Assembly: GCF_003426815.1 (NCBI RefSeq)
Contig: NZ_QKYK01000011.1
Coordinates: 62,001-126,000 of the forward strand
Length of the DNA stretch: 64,000 bases
Reading direction: 5' to 3'
Source: Desertimonas flava
Lineage (GTDB): Bacteria > Actinomycetota > Acidimicrobiia > Acidimicrobiales > Ilumatobacteraceae
The translations under genes and the position numbers were made by a program. The notes beneath the pieces were generated by a model, which worked only from the letters and a program-made list of their open reading frames with translations, was not told the origin of the DNA and did not search any database. Shown piece by piece: positions 48,360 to 56,565 of this stretch; within the stretch, counting starts at the first letter, position 1, and every line of letters starts with the position of its first letter.

Positions 48360-50627
48360 TCAGAAGAAGATCGACGTGGGGTTCAGCCCGTCCTCGGCGA
48401 CGGTGTCGGCCCATCCCATCCGCGTTGGGACGTCGTAGAGCCGGCCCGGCCCGAGCCGGCGCCAGAAGTGCCGCAGTCCCGGGGCCATCACCTTCACCAC
48501 GGACAGCTCGATGTCTGGTCGGGTCTGGTCGACGACGATCACGTCGTGGCCGGCGGCGCCGATCCGCTCGACGCAGTTGCGCACGTCGCCGGCCAGGTCG
48601 TCGGTCGACAGGCCGGCGTACCGTTGCGGGTCGATCGCCGGCGTGGACGGGTCCGGGGTGACGTACGGGGCGTTCTCCACCGTCGCCGTCGTCCACCACT
48701 CGATGGCGTCGGGATCGTCCATCCAGTAGTTCGTGGTGCCGTCGGGCGCCACCTCGCAGACGGCCGGCAGGAACTGGTTGAGCTCGGTCAGCGCGCGCAT
48801 CGCCGCCATGCGCGGGTCGACGTGGGCGCCGAAGCCGATCAAGATGTCCTCGGTCGGGCCCGAGTGGCGCCGGGAGACGCCGGCGAAGGTCGGGATGCCG
48901 AGGTCGGTCGTGAGGTCGAGCATCCAGATCGACCGGCCGAGGCGCGCATAGTGGTCCCGCACCGCGTCGACGTACGGCTCCTGCAGGGCGTCGAGATCGA
49001 CCTCCGGCCGCCGGACCCGCGGGTACCACCACAGCGCGACGCTGTCGCGCTCGACGAGTTCGAGCAGGCCCTGGAGCACCGCCTCCTCGAGGCAGTTGCC
49101 CGCGGCGTTGCCGTTGGCGTCACTGGCGCAGAAGAAGTGCTCGGCGATGTCGGGGTGGCCGAAGTAGCAGTACCCCGTCGGCACGGCACGCGGCGCGTCG
49201 TCTCGCAGCGACCACGCGGTCGTCCAGTCGATCGGCCGGTTGTGTTCGAAGCGCTCCGGCACCACGTGATAGCCCGAGCTGTTCGCCGCGTTCCACGAGT
49301 GGCGCTCGTCGTACTGGCGGTCGGAGAACAGCAGCAGGTCCGCCGGGTGGACGACCGCCTCGCCGGCGGCGAGCAGCTCGTCGTACGACGCCCGGCGGCG
49401 CGGCTCGTCACCGCGGAAGACGCCCACGTAGCGCTCGATCGCCTCGCAGATCGCGCCGACCTTGGCTTGCACGTCGGTGCGGCCCTTGCCCCCGCTGCGG
49501 CCCCGCAGGTTCTTGCGCAGGAAGTAGGTGCTGTCCTGCATCAGCGCGAAGTTGTGCCCCGAGGCGTAGCTGTAGGCGACACCGTTGTCCTCGATGGTCT
49601 GCCGCTTCAGCGTGCTGACCGCTCCGGTGATCGGGCTGACGTGCTTGACCAGTCGCTCGTAGGTGACTTCGGGCCGCTCGACGCGGTGACCACCGTCGTC
49701 GGTGAACGACTTCGGCGCCGGCTGCAACACCACCGGCCGATCGTGGGAGGGGAGCGAAGGTGATCCGCACTCGGCGCACTGGGGGCGGCGGACCACGTGA
49801 TGCACCTCGGCGGTGAACGTGTACGGGTCGAACGTGCGGAGCCCGTCGGCGAGACGTGGCGACGAGCCGGCGACGAGGATCGAGACAACCTCGGTGGCGA
49901 CCATCGCCGCGGCGGTGGCGATCGTCGACGGCAGAGCAGGAGGCGCGGCGGGTCGGCGCCACGTGGTCGCCGTCTTGCGCTCGAGATACTCGTGCAACTG
50001 CCGGTTGCCGGCCAGCCGCTGGGCCAGGCACGCCCAGCACGCCGAGCGGCCGGGCCGGAAGTGTGGCCCGATGTGGACGCGCTCGCCGGCGATGCGGCAC
50101 AGCAGCCACTCGTGGCGACCGTCGAGCATGCGGCGGTTGATCGCGGCCAGCCCGTCGTCGAGGTAGTCGGCGGCGACGACGACACCGAGCCGCGTCGACG
50201 CGTCGGGCGACGCGGCCACGCGCACGCCGACGGCCGAGAGCGCATCGACGACCGGCCCGGCGTCGGCACCGGCGAGGGCGTGCACCACCACCGTCGCCGT
50301 CTCCAGCGCGTCGCGCGACGCGGTGGGCGCGACGCCCATCTTGTCCCACCACGCGGTGGCGGACGGGTCGTCGCCCGCGGGGTCCGAGGCGAGGTGTCCG
50401 GCCCGCTCGAGACGGCGAACGGCGGCCATCATCGGCGCCAGCGCGAGCGCCGACGACGCGCCGGCGATGATCTCGTCGAGCGGCCGCGTGCCGTCCAGGA
50501 GGGGGAGCACGCCGTTCACGGCGCGGCCCTCGACCAGGTATGTGGCGTCCTCGGTGGCGAGGAACACCTTGTCGTCGTCGACCACGGCCACATCGAGATG
50601 GGCCTTGACCCGTGGCTGTCCGATCAT
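48360..50627 (-). CDS. Fused E1-like/YcaO TOMM cyclodehydratase
   Basis: A 755-residue enzyme. Residues about 1-330 form the E1/ThiF-like leader-binding and docking domain with two CxxC zinc pairs (CWAC and CAEC). Residues about 335-755 are the ATP-using YcaO domain with AICEAIERY, EEAVLQGLLELVERDSVALWWY and a QTRPDIELSVVKV segment. Fused enzymes of this type convert Cys, Ser and Thr of a precursor to azolines. The C-terminus is NPTSIFF, so the PxPxP ending common in azoline-forming YcaO proteins is degenerate. It is preceded by the precursor gene across a terminator-like palindrome, and followed by the dehydrogenase. Confidence 0.92.
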   Translation of the reverse strand: MIGQPRVKAHLDVAVVDDDKVFLATEDATYLVEGRAVNGVLPLLDGTRPLDEIIAGASSALALAPMMAAVRRLERAGHLASDPAGDDPSATAWWDKMGVAPTASRDALETATVVVHALAGADAGPVVDALSAVGVRVAASPDASTRLGVVVAADYLDDGLAAINRRMLDGRHEWLLCRIAGERVHIGPHFRPGRSACWACLAQRLAGNRQLHEYLERKTATTWRRPAAPPALPSTIATAAAMVATEVVSILVAGSSPRLADGLRTFDPYTFTAEVHHVVRRPQCAECGSPSLPSHDRPVVLQPAPKSFTDDGGHRVERPEVTYERLVKHVSPITGAVSTLKRQTIEDNGVAYSYASGHNFALMQDSTYFLRKNLRGRSGGKGRTDVQAKVGAICEAIERYVGVFRGDEPRRRASYDELLAAGEAVVHPADLLLFSDRQYDERHSWNAANSSGYHVVPERFEHNRPIDWTTAWSLRDDAPRAVPTGYCYFGHPDIAEHFFCASDANGNAAGNCLEEAVLQGLLELVERDSVALWWYPRVRRPEVDLDALQEPYVDAVRDHYARLGRSIWMLDLTTDLGIPTFAGVSRRHSGPTEDILIGFGAHVDPRMAAMRALTELNQFLPAVCEVAPDGTTNYWMDDPDAIEWWTTATVENAPYVTPDPSTPAIDPQRYAGLSTDDLAGDVRNCVERIGAAGHDVIVVDQTRPDIELSVVKVMAPGLRHFWRRLGPGRLYDVPTRMGWADTVAEDGLNPTSIFF

Positions 50628-50685
50628 CGGACGCGATGATTCCGCCGCGCCGCGCGAGGCGCGAGGGGGCGGATCCGGAAACGTC

Positions 50686-50715
50686 CCTCGCTCCCGCCGG
50701 CCGGCGGGAGCGAGG
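50686..50715. terminator. Perfect 30-bp palindrome between precursor and cyclodehydratase genes
   Basis: CCTCGCTCCCGCCGG is followed at once by its reverse complement, a 15-bp arm with no fixed loop. It sits 20 bases after the precursor stop and 58 bases before the YcaO gene start. In RiPP operons such partial terminators let the short precursor mRNA accumulate above the enzyme mRNA. Confidence 0.65.
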
Positions 50716-50735
50716 CCCGAGTGGTCATCGACCGA

Positions 50736-51092
50736 TCAGGTGCAGGTGCAGCAGGGCGAGCAGCAGCAGCAGTAGGTGTCGCCACCGGCGACCGACTCGA
50801 GCTGCTCGTCCGACAGCTCCTCCGTCTCGACCTGCGGGACCTCGGGCACGAACAGCTGGACCGACCCGCTCTGCTTGCCGGCATCCCACAGCTCGACCTG
50901 CTCGTCGAGGCTGCCCTCGCCGCGGACCTCGGTGACGATGCTGACCGTGGCGTCGCCGGCATCGAGTCCGTACTCAGCCAAAGTATCCTTCGGGTCCGAC
51001 TTGAGGCGCTTCATAAAGTCCTCATCGGACCATGCGCTCGTGAGTACTTTCGTGTAACCGCGCACAAATTGTGCCCGTTCAGCCGTATCCAT
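50736..51092 (-). CDS. NHLP-leader RiPP precursor with Cys-rich core
   Basis: A 118-residue precursor. Residues about 8-103 resemble the nitrile-hydratase-alpha-like leader: AWSDEDFMKRLKSDPKDTLAEYG, a variable middle, and ELSDEQLESVAGG at its end. The double glycine is at 103-104. The core is the last 14 residues, DTYCCCCSPCCTCT, with seven Cys, three Thr and one Ser as candidate sites for azole formation. The ATG has a strong GGGAGG ribosome site seven bases upstream. A promoter-like pair (TTGACC, CATATT) precedes it, and a 30-bp palindrome follows it. Processing at VAGG by the operon's C39 peptidase is predicted. Confidence 0.93.
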   Translation of the reverse strand: MDTAERAQFVRGYTKVLTSAWSDEDFMKRLKSDPKDTLAEYGLDAGDATVSIVTEVRGEGSLDEQVELWDAGKQSGSVQLFVPEVPQVETEELSDEQLESVAGGDTYCCCCSPCCTCT

Positions 51093-51128
51093 CTGAATCC
51101 CTCCCCGACGGTTGTTTGGAGCATAGCC

Positions 51129-51157
51129 AATATGGCATACCGCCAGGTAGAGGTCAA
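51129..51157 (-). promoter_or_regulatory. Candidate internal promoter for the RiPP precursor gene
   Basis: On the minus strand TTGACC (51157-51152) and CATATT (51134-51129) are separated by 17 bases. The predicted start lies about 30 bases before the precursor ATG. It overlaps the last codon of the radical SAM gene and could raise precursor expression independently. Confidence 0.4.
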
Positions 51158-53181
51158 GCCGAAGCGGTTCCCGGCGCGGGGATTTTCTCCGCGACGCGGG
51201 CAAAGGCCTTGCGGGTCGCCGGTTTGACCGAGGCGAGATAACCCCGCTTGTCCTTGCCGTAACACCACACGAGATGGTCGAGCCACGACGCGACGTTGGT
51301 CAGCGGCTTGCTCGTGCGATCGACCGACAACATCGTCCAGCGCTCCTCGACGACGGGGCGCTCGCCGCGCAGCACCGAGCGGTACGCGCCGTCGACGTCG
51401 TGCGTGGTGAGCACGACACGGTCGGTGGGCGGCGCAGGCTGCCGGAGGATCGCCGCATTGAGATCGAACAGCTCGCCGACGAAGAGCGGCGACTCGTCGA
51501 TACCGCGAGCGGTGAGCACGCTCGTGACGAGACGCTCGGCCTCACGGTAGAACTCACCGAGCGTGCCGTCGAGCACCAGCCCGATGAGGGTGAACTGGTC
51601 CATCGGCCACCAGATGTTCCCGGCATCGCGACGGCTCAGGTATTCGATTCCGCCGCCTTGGATCGCGCTCGCATGATCGACCATCGCAGCGACCGCGGCG
51701 GCCACCGTCGGCGCCGACCGCGGATCGGCATCGATCAACCGGTCGACGAACTCGCGCAAGGGGATGTCGTGGCGCGCCGACAGGACCGCCAGCGGCACCT
51801 GGAGCACCCGGTCGAAGTAGACGAGGTCGGTGAGCCACGCGAAGACCTTCGCTCGCCGCCACGCCTCGGGGGCCATCGCGTCGGTGGCGACGACGATCGG
51901 CAGCCACTCGGGGATCTCGTCGATCTCGTCGACGGAGTGATGGACGTTCAACATCTGTTGGCGGACCGTCTGCATCCCGAATCGGCGCTGATACTCCGGG
52001 TCGCCCATCTCGGCGTTGGGCAGGACCGAGCAGTTGTGGAACTGCACGTGGTTGTGCTGACCCGTCGCCACGACGTGGGAGACGCCGTCGGCGAATTGGT
52101 CGTAGGACTCGCCCGGTAGCCCGAGGATGAGGTCGGTGTAGGTGTAGACACCGTCGGCCGCGAACCGGCGCTGGAGATCCTCGAACGCGCCCGACGAGAT
52201 GTTGCGTCGCTTGATGTTGGTGAGCGTCTCGCGGTTGGCCGATTGGAGCGAGATCGTCACGCCGAGCGTGTTCAGCGATCCGGCGATGAGGGTTTGCACC
52301 TGATAGGCGCGCTCCCTGGCGTTCTTCGTGTTCTGCACCGACAGCGAGAACGGGAAGCCGGTCCGCTGGCGCTGCTCCACCAGCGCCTGGGCGATGTCGA
52401 GATCGCGCGGGAGCATCCCGAAGTTGGCGTCGCAGCAGAAGACGAAGCCCACCCGATGGTCCCCCATCCAGTCGATCTCGCCCATCAGCCGGTCCATCCC
52501 GAAGCGGTACACCGATGACGCAGTGGCCGAGCCCCAGTCACAGAACGTGCACGAGAACGGGCAGCCGCGGTTGGTCTCCCACGTCATGATCCACCCCGTC
52601 GTGGGGTGCTCGGCCATCACCTTGTCGAACACGCCGTCGAGGTAGGGCGACGGCAGCGTATCGAGGTCGCCGACGCGGTCGCGCTTGGCTGTCGACACGA
52701 CGGCGCCGGTGGCGTCGAGGAAACTGACGGACGAGACCCGGCCCCAGTCACGGTCGGCCGACGCGTCGAGGATCTCGGTGAACGTGCGCTCGCCCTCGCC
52801 GTGGCAGACGACGTCGACGTCGGGATTCTCGCGCAGGAACGGTTCGACGCGGTCGGGTACGTGCGGTCCGCCGCACACGATGATCGTGTCCGGCTCGACG
52901 GCACGCAGCTCGCGCACGATCGCCAGCGACAGCTCGGCGTTCCACACGTAGAGCGAGAAGGCGACGAGGTCGAACCCGCGCAGCCGCTCGACGGCCTCGG
53001 CGACCGGCATCCGCTTGAAGATCGGCATGGCGAACTCGTGACGCTCGCGGGCGTGCTGCTCGGCGTGGGCCTGGAGCATGCCGACGGAGTACGGCAGCAT
53101 GGCGAACTCGATCGGTGCGCCATCGGAGCCCGGCGCGGCCGACCACATCGTCATGGAGATCTGTACGAGGCCCACCTTCAC
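51154..53181 (-). CDS. B12-binding-domain radical SAM RiPP maturase
   Basis: A 675-residue radical SAM enzyme. Residues about 1-140 form the cobalamin-binding Rossmann-like domain, including VAFSLYVWNAELSLAIV and IIVCGGPHVPD. The iron-sulfur motif is CPFSCTFC (C207, C211, C214) within NRGCPFSCTFCDWGS, characteristic of the RiPP-maturation subgroup linked to NHLP-type precursors. The C-terminal 250 residues are a long family-specific extension. The start is the GTG at 53181, where the B12 domain begins. It sits 61 bases upstream of the precursor gene. Such enzymes commonly C-methylate unactivated carbons; the target residue is not predictable. Confidence 0.9.
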   Translation of the reverse strand: MKVGLVQISMTMWSAAPGSDGAPIEFAMLPYSVGMLQAHAEQHARERHEFAMPIFKRMPVAEAVERLRGFDLVAFSLYVWNAELSLAIVRELRAVEPDTIIVCGGPHVPDRVEPFLRENPDVDVVCHGEGERTFTEILDASADRDWGRVSSVSFLDATGAVVSTAKRDRVGDLDTLPSPYLDGVFDKVMAEHPTTGWIMTWETNRGCPFSCTFCDWGSATASSVYRFGMDRLMGEIDWMGDHRVGFVFCCDANFGMLPRDLDIAQALVEQRQRTGFPFSLSVQNTKNARERAYQVQTLIAGSLNTLGVTISLQSANRETLTNIKRRNISSGAFEDLQRRFAADGVYTYTDLILGLPGESYDQFADGVSHVVATGQHNHVQFHNCSVLPNAEMGDPEYQRRFGMQTVRQQMLNVHHSVDEIDEIPEWLPIVVATDAMAPEAWRRAKVFAWLTDLVYFDRVLQVPLAVLSARHDIPLREFVDRLIDADPRSAPTVAAAVAAMVDHASAIQGGGIEYLSRRDAGNIWWPMDQFTLIGLVLDGTLGEFYREAERLVTSVLTARGIDESPLFVGELFDLNAAILRQPAPPTDRVVLTTHDVDGAYRSVLRGERPVVEERWTMLSVDRTSKPLTNVASWLDHLVWCYGKDKRGYLASVKPATRKAFARVAEKIPAPGTASA

Positions 53182-53307
53182 GAGCGCGACAGTACGCCAT
53201 CGCGCAAGGACAGCGATGCTGCACCGCGTCGCCAGGCGCGACGAGACCGACCGGGAGTCGCCCGGACGTTCCGGCACTGCGGATGCGTCCCGCGCGACAC
53301 TGACGTC

Positions 53308-54435
53308 GTGCTCGTCGTTCGAGGAACAAAGAAGCTGCGCGACCGCATCAAGACGTCCGGGGTGGCGACCGACGTTGCGTCGACAACGGTGCTCGGGGAC
53401 TGGTTCGCCACGGCGTTGTTCTGGAGGCCGCAGGTCGCCTTGCTGGTGAACCAGCGCACGTTCGTGCCGGTGTTCGTACCACTCGCTCCGGCTGCGACAC
53501 TGCTCGACCGAGTCCCCGCGGCGATCGCCGCGGTGCTACAGCGGCTCGGAGCCGCCGAATCCTTCATCGGCGCCGAGCTCGACGCCATGCGCGAGACGCG
53601 GATCGCACCGACGAACGACCGCAGCGTGGTGGGCGTGATGAACGAGTTCGCGTTCCACGGCGAGCTCCGGTGGCACGACGGCATCGGCTCGCTCGAGGAT
53701 CTCGCCGTCGACCTGGCCGGCATGCCGCTCGGTCCGCTCCGCAACAGGAGCGGTTTCCCCGACCGCGAGCTCGCCGTCGTCCTCGGGATCGAAGACTCTG
53801 CCGGCCGGCAACTCCTGCGGGTGGTTGGTCCCGCATCGACCCCCGCGACAGCGACGTCGCGAGTGTTCCAGCTGAAGGTGACGCTCAAGGGCACCAAGCC
53901 ACCGATCTGGCGGCGCGTGCTCGTCGAGTCGTCAGCGACGCTCGATCAGTTGCACGAGGTGATCCAGGCCGCCTTCGGTTGGTGGAACTACCACCTCTAC
54001 GAGTTCGAGGTCGGCCGCTCCCGGTACGGCGTCCCCGACCCCGACGGCTTCGACGTCGGACCACCCACCCGTGACGCCCACGAGACACGGCTCGACCAGG
54101 TGGGCGGCGTCGGCTCGTCGATTGCCTACACCTACGACTTCGGCGACAACTGGGAGCACACGATCATCGTCGAGAAGGTCCTCGACACGTCACCCGTCGT
54201 CTCACTGCCGGCCTGTACCGGCGGCCGCCGCGCCGGCCCACCCGAGGACTGCGGTGGCGTGTGGGGCTACGAAGCCCTGCTCGCGGTCCTCGCCGATCCG
54301 TCGCATCCCCTGCATGCCGAGCGGGCCGAGTGGGCGAGCGCGTGGGGAGGCGCCGGCCTCGATCCCGATGCCTTCGATCCGAGCGACTTCGCCGACAACC
54401 TCCAGTCACTCCAGCTCGCGCGCTTCGACGACTGA
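53308..54435 (+). CDS. DUF6933 / pRiA4b ORF-3-like two-domain protein
   Basis: A 375-residue protein from a GTG start. Residues 1-170 match the DUF6933 pattern (VVRGTKKLRDRIK, DWFATALFWRPQVALLVN, RTFVPVFVPLAP). Residues about 185-375 match plasmid pRiA4b ORF-3-like proteins (VFQLKVTLKGTKPPIWRRVLV, then AFGWWNYHLYEFEVG, then YTYDFGDNWEH and EDCGGVWGYEAL). The pRiA4b-type domain is found near mobile elements and in stand-alone genes; its function is unknown. It is divergent from the RiPP operon across 126 bases. Its 3-prime end overlaps the convergent aldo/keto reductase gene by 30 bases. Confidence 0.82.
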   Translation: MLVVRGTKKLRDRIKTSGVATDVASTTVLGDWFATALFWRPQVALLVNQRTFVPVFVPLAPAATLLDRVPAAIAAVLQRLGAAESFIGAELDAMRETRIAPTNDRSVVGVMNEFAFHGELRWHDGIGSLEDLAVDLAGMPLGPLRNRSGFPDRELAVVLGIEDSAGRQLLRVVGPASTPATATSRVFQLKVTLKGTKPPIWRRVLVESSATLDQLHEVIQAAFGWWNYHLYEFEVGRSRYGVPDPDGFDVGPPTRDAHETRLDQVGGVGSSIAYTYDFGDNWEHTIIVEKVLDTSPVVSLPACTGGRRAGPPEDCGGVWGYEALLAVLADPSHPLHAERAEWASAWGGAGLDPDAFDPSDFADNLQSLQLARFDD

Positions 54436-55383
54436 TCTCTCGTCGAAGAGGGCACGGATGGTCGCGACGTGCTCCGCGGAGAGACGTGGGTCGGTGACCG
54501 CCGAGACGTTCGCGGCGATGTGAGCCGGGGTCATCATCGACGGGACCGCCACGCTGACACCGGTGTCGGTGAGTGCCATGCCGAGCACGACCTCGGCGAG
54601 CGTCCGGTCGTCGGGCTCGGTGAGCAGCGTCTGCACATCGGCCGGTAGATGCGGGGCCAGCGTCTTCAGCACCGAGCGCGTCCGGGCAAGGCCGTCCACT
54701 CCACCGAACAGGTGGTTGGCGATGAACAGGCGGTCCGACGATCGCGCCACCCGGAGAGCCTGCTGGTTGAAGGGATTCACGTTGGTCTGGACGACCTGCA
54801 TCCGCTGAAACGTCTCATCGTCGTGGTCGATGAGGTCGGCGGGGCCGGAGAATCCCGTCGCCCGCACCAGGCCGTCGTCGACCAAGGCCGCCAACTCTGC
54901 CCTCAACGCGTCGTCCTCGATGGCTTCGGGGGTAGGCCCGTGCAGCAGCAAGACGTCGATGTAGTCCGCGCGCAGCGCCCTCAAGCTGGCCTCGACGGAC
55001 GGCCGCACGAGCGACGCCGCGAAGGCAGGGGGTGAGTGTGAGGCAGCAACCCGCCGAACCGCCGAACGGGCCCGAGGAACCAGCCTCAACAGCGCGCGCA
55101 CTGCCGGCTTGAAGGCGGTCAGCCGGTGCGCGGCGGGTCGCGGTGCCTGACCGAACTTGGTGACCACCAACGCTTGCTCCCGCCGGCCGGACAGAAAAGT
55201 CCCCAGCAGCGCCTCGGCCTCGCCGAAACCGTAGGACGGCGCGACGTCGAACACGGTCACCCCGTGATCCCACGCCTGCCCCATCGCTCGCAACGAGTCC
55301 GCTCGGCCGACCCGCCCGAGCATCGACCCGCAGCCGAACCCCAGCACCGATCCGGTCAACCCCGCCCACGTGAAGTACCGCAT
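54406..55383 (-). CDS. Aldo/keto reductase
   Basis: A 325-residue NAD(P)H-dependent oxidoreductase with a TIM barrel. The catalytic Asp near 46 and Tyr near 51 lie in VFDVAPSYGFGEAEALLG, the Lys near 76 in VVTKFG and the His in LLLHGPTPEA. The upstream frame is open, but MRYFTWAG at 55383 begins the first strand. Its stop lies inside the 3-prime end of the convergent DUF6933/pRiA4b-like gene. The upstream gap to the next gene holds an inverted repeat with a G-rich core. Confidence 0.85.
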   Translation of the reverse strand: MRYFTWAGLTGSVLGFGCGSMLGRVGRADSLRAMGQAWDHGVTVFDVAPSYGFGEAEALLGTFLSGRREQALVVTKFGQAPRPAAHRLTAFKPAVRALLRLVPRARSAVRRVAASHSPPAFAASLVRPSVEASLRALRADYIDVLLLHGPTPEAIEDDALRAELAALVDDGLVRATGFSGPADLIDHDDETFQRMQVVQTNVNPFNQQALRVARSSDRLFIANHLFGGVDGLARTRSVLKTLAPHLPADVQTLLTEPDDRTLAEVVLGMALTDTGVSVAVPSMMTPAHIAANVSAVTDPRLSAEHVATIRALFDERSVVEARELE

Positions 55384-55461
55384 CTGAACCCCCACGGTTC
55401 GTCCCGCCAACCGAACATTCGCAGCACCGGAATACCCCAACACCCGCGTGCTCAGACCGTA

Positions 55462-55521
55462 ACTCACCCGCCACGTCAGAAGGGGCGGGCGGGGGCGGGC
55501 GGGTCGGGGCGGCGGGTGAGT
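55462..55521. other. G-quadruplex-prone tract inside an inverted repeat
   Basis: ACTCACCCGCC (55462-55472) and GGCGGGTGAGT (55511-55521) form a perfect 11-bp inverted repeat. Between them, 55482-55509 contains six runs of three or more G separated by one or two bases on the plus strand. This meets the usual pattern for a stable quadruplex. It lies in the 222-base divergent gap between the aldo/keto reductase and a hydrolase. Confidence 0.55.
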
Positions 55522-55605
55522 CCGGCCGCGATCCACTCGGCAGGTATGTCCTTGGCGCGACGCGTCATTGCTGTGAAGATTGTCGGACCGGACAAAGGAG
55601 GGCGC

Positions 55606-56418
55606 ATGGCCACGGTCTCACGCGCGGACGGGACGACGCTGCACTATGAAGTCGTCGGCGACGGGAATGCTCTTGTCCTGGTCCATGGCTCGTGGGGCGA
55701 CTCGACGGGGTGGGCCTTCGTCGTTCCGGGTCTGGCTGAGTCCTTTCGTGTGGTGACGTACGATCGGTGCGGACACGGGGCAAGCGGCGGACCGCCGGCC
55801 GACGGCACGGTTCACGACGACGTTGCTGATCTGGCGGCGTTGATCGAACACCTCGATCTCGGGCCGGCGCACGTGTGCGGCAACTCGTACGGCACGAACA
55901 TCGCCCTGCGCCTCGCGATCGAGCGGCCCGAGCTCGTTCGGCGGCTCGCCGGGCACGAGCCTCCCCTGCTCGGTCTCCTCCGGGGTCGAGCCGAGCACGC
56001 TGCCGCGCACGATGAGGCGCGCGCATCGTTGGACGCGGTCCGCCAGCACCTTGAAGCGGGCGACAACGCTCGTGGGGCGGAGCTGTTCGTCGAAGACGTG
56101 GCGATCGGCAAAGGAATGTGGGCCCTCCTCCCGACGGAGATGCACGACGTGTTCACGGCCAACGGACCGACGTTCCTTGGTGAGCTCCGTGATCCCGATG
56201 CGCTCACGATCGATCTCGACGCTCTGGTCGCCATCCCCATGCCGCTGTTGCTGACCGACGGGGACGCCAGCCCGCCGATGTTCGCTCCGATCATGGCTTG
56301 CCTCACGGCGTCGCTGCCCGGCGCCCGGCGCCACACTTTCGCGGGCGCCGGCCACGTGCCCCAGCTGACGCACCCCGACGAGTACGTCTCGACCATCACA
56401 GACTTCCTCACGGCCTGA
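55606..56418 (+). CDS. Alpha/beta hydrolase
   Basis: A 270-residue alpha/beta hydrolase. The oxyanion segment is VLVHGSWGDSTGW, the nucleophile is Ser near 94 in GNSYGT, the acid is probably in LLLTDGDAS and the His in GAGHVPQLTHPD. It resembles esterase or epoxide-hydrolase-like members active on small esters; the substrate is unknown. The ATG has AAAGGAGG upstream. It is the first of four alpha/beta hydrolases in this 7-kb stretch. Confidence 0.88.
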   Translation: MATVSRADGTTLHYEVVGDGNALVLVHGSWGDSTGWAFVVPGLAESFRVVTYDRCGHGASGGPPADGTVHDDVADLAALIEHLDLGPAHVCGNSYGTNIALRLAIERPELVRRLAGHEPPLLGLLRGRAEHAAAHDEARASLDAVRQHLEAGDNARGAELFVEDVAIGKGMWALLPTEMHDVFTANGPTFLGELRDPDALTIDLDALVAIPMPLLLTDGDASPPMFAPIMACLTASLPGARRHTFAGAGHVPQLTHPDEYVSTITDFLTA

Positions 56419-56565
56419 TCTCAGATCGAGCGCCGCGCGGTGGTGGGACTGCGCGAAGAGTCCGGCCCGCGCCAACTACGCGGATCGCGGGATTCGCACG
56501 CGGGCGCTCGGCACGAGGATTCGGATGGTGGCGTCATCGGGACGCCCGACCGAAAGGATCGATTC

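Noticed and set aside
53308..54435. Immunity protein for the RiPP cluster encoded by the divergent DUF6933/pRiA4b-like gene.
   Set aside because: Neither domain has a known immunity role and the gene lies on the opposite strand with its own promoter region; adjacency alone is not enough.
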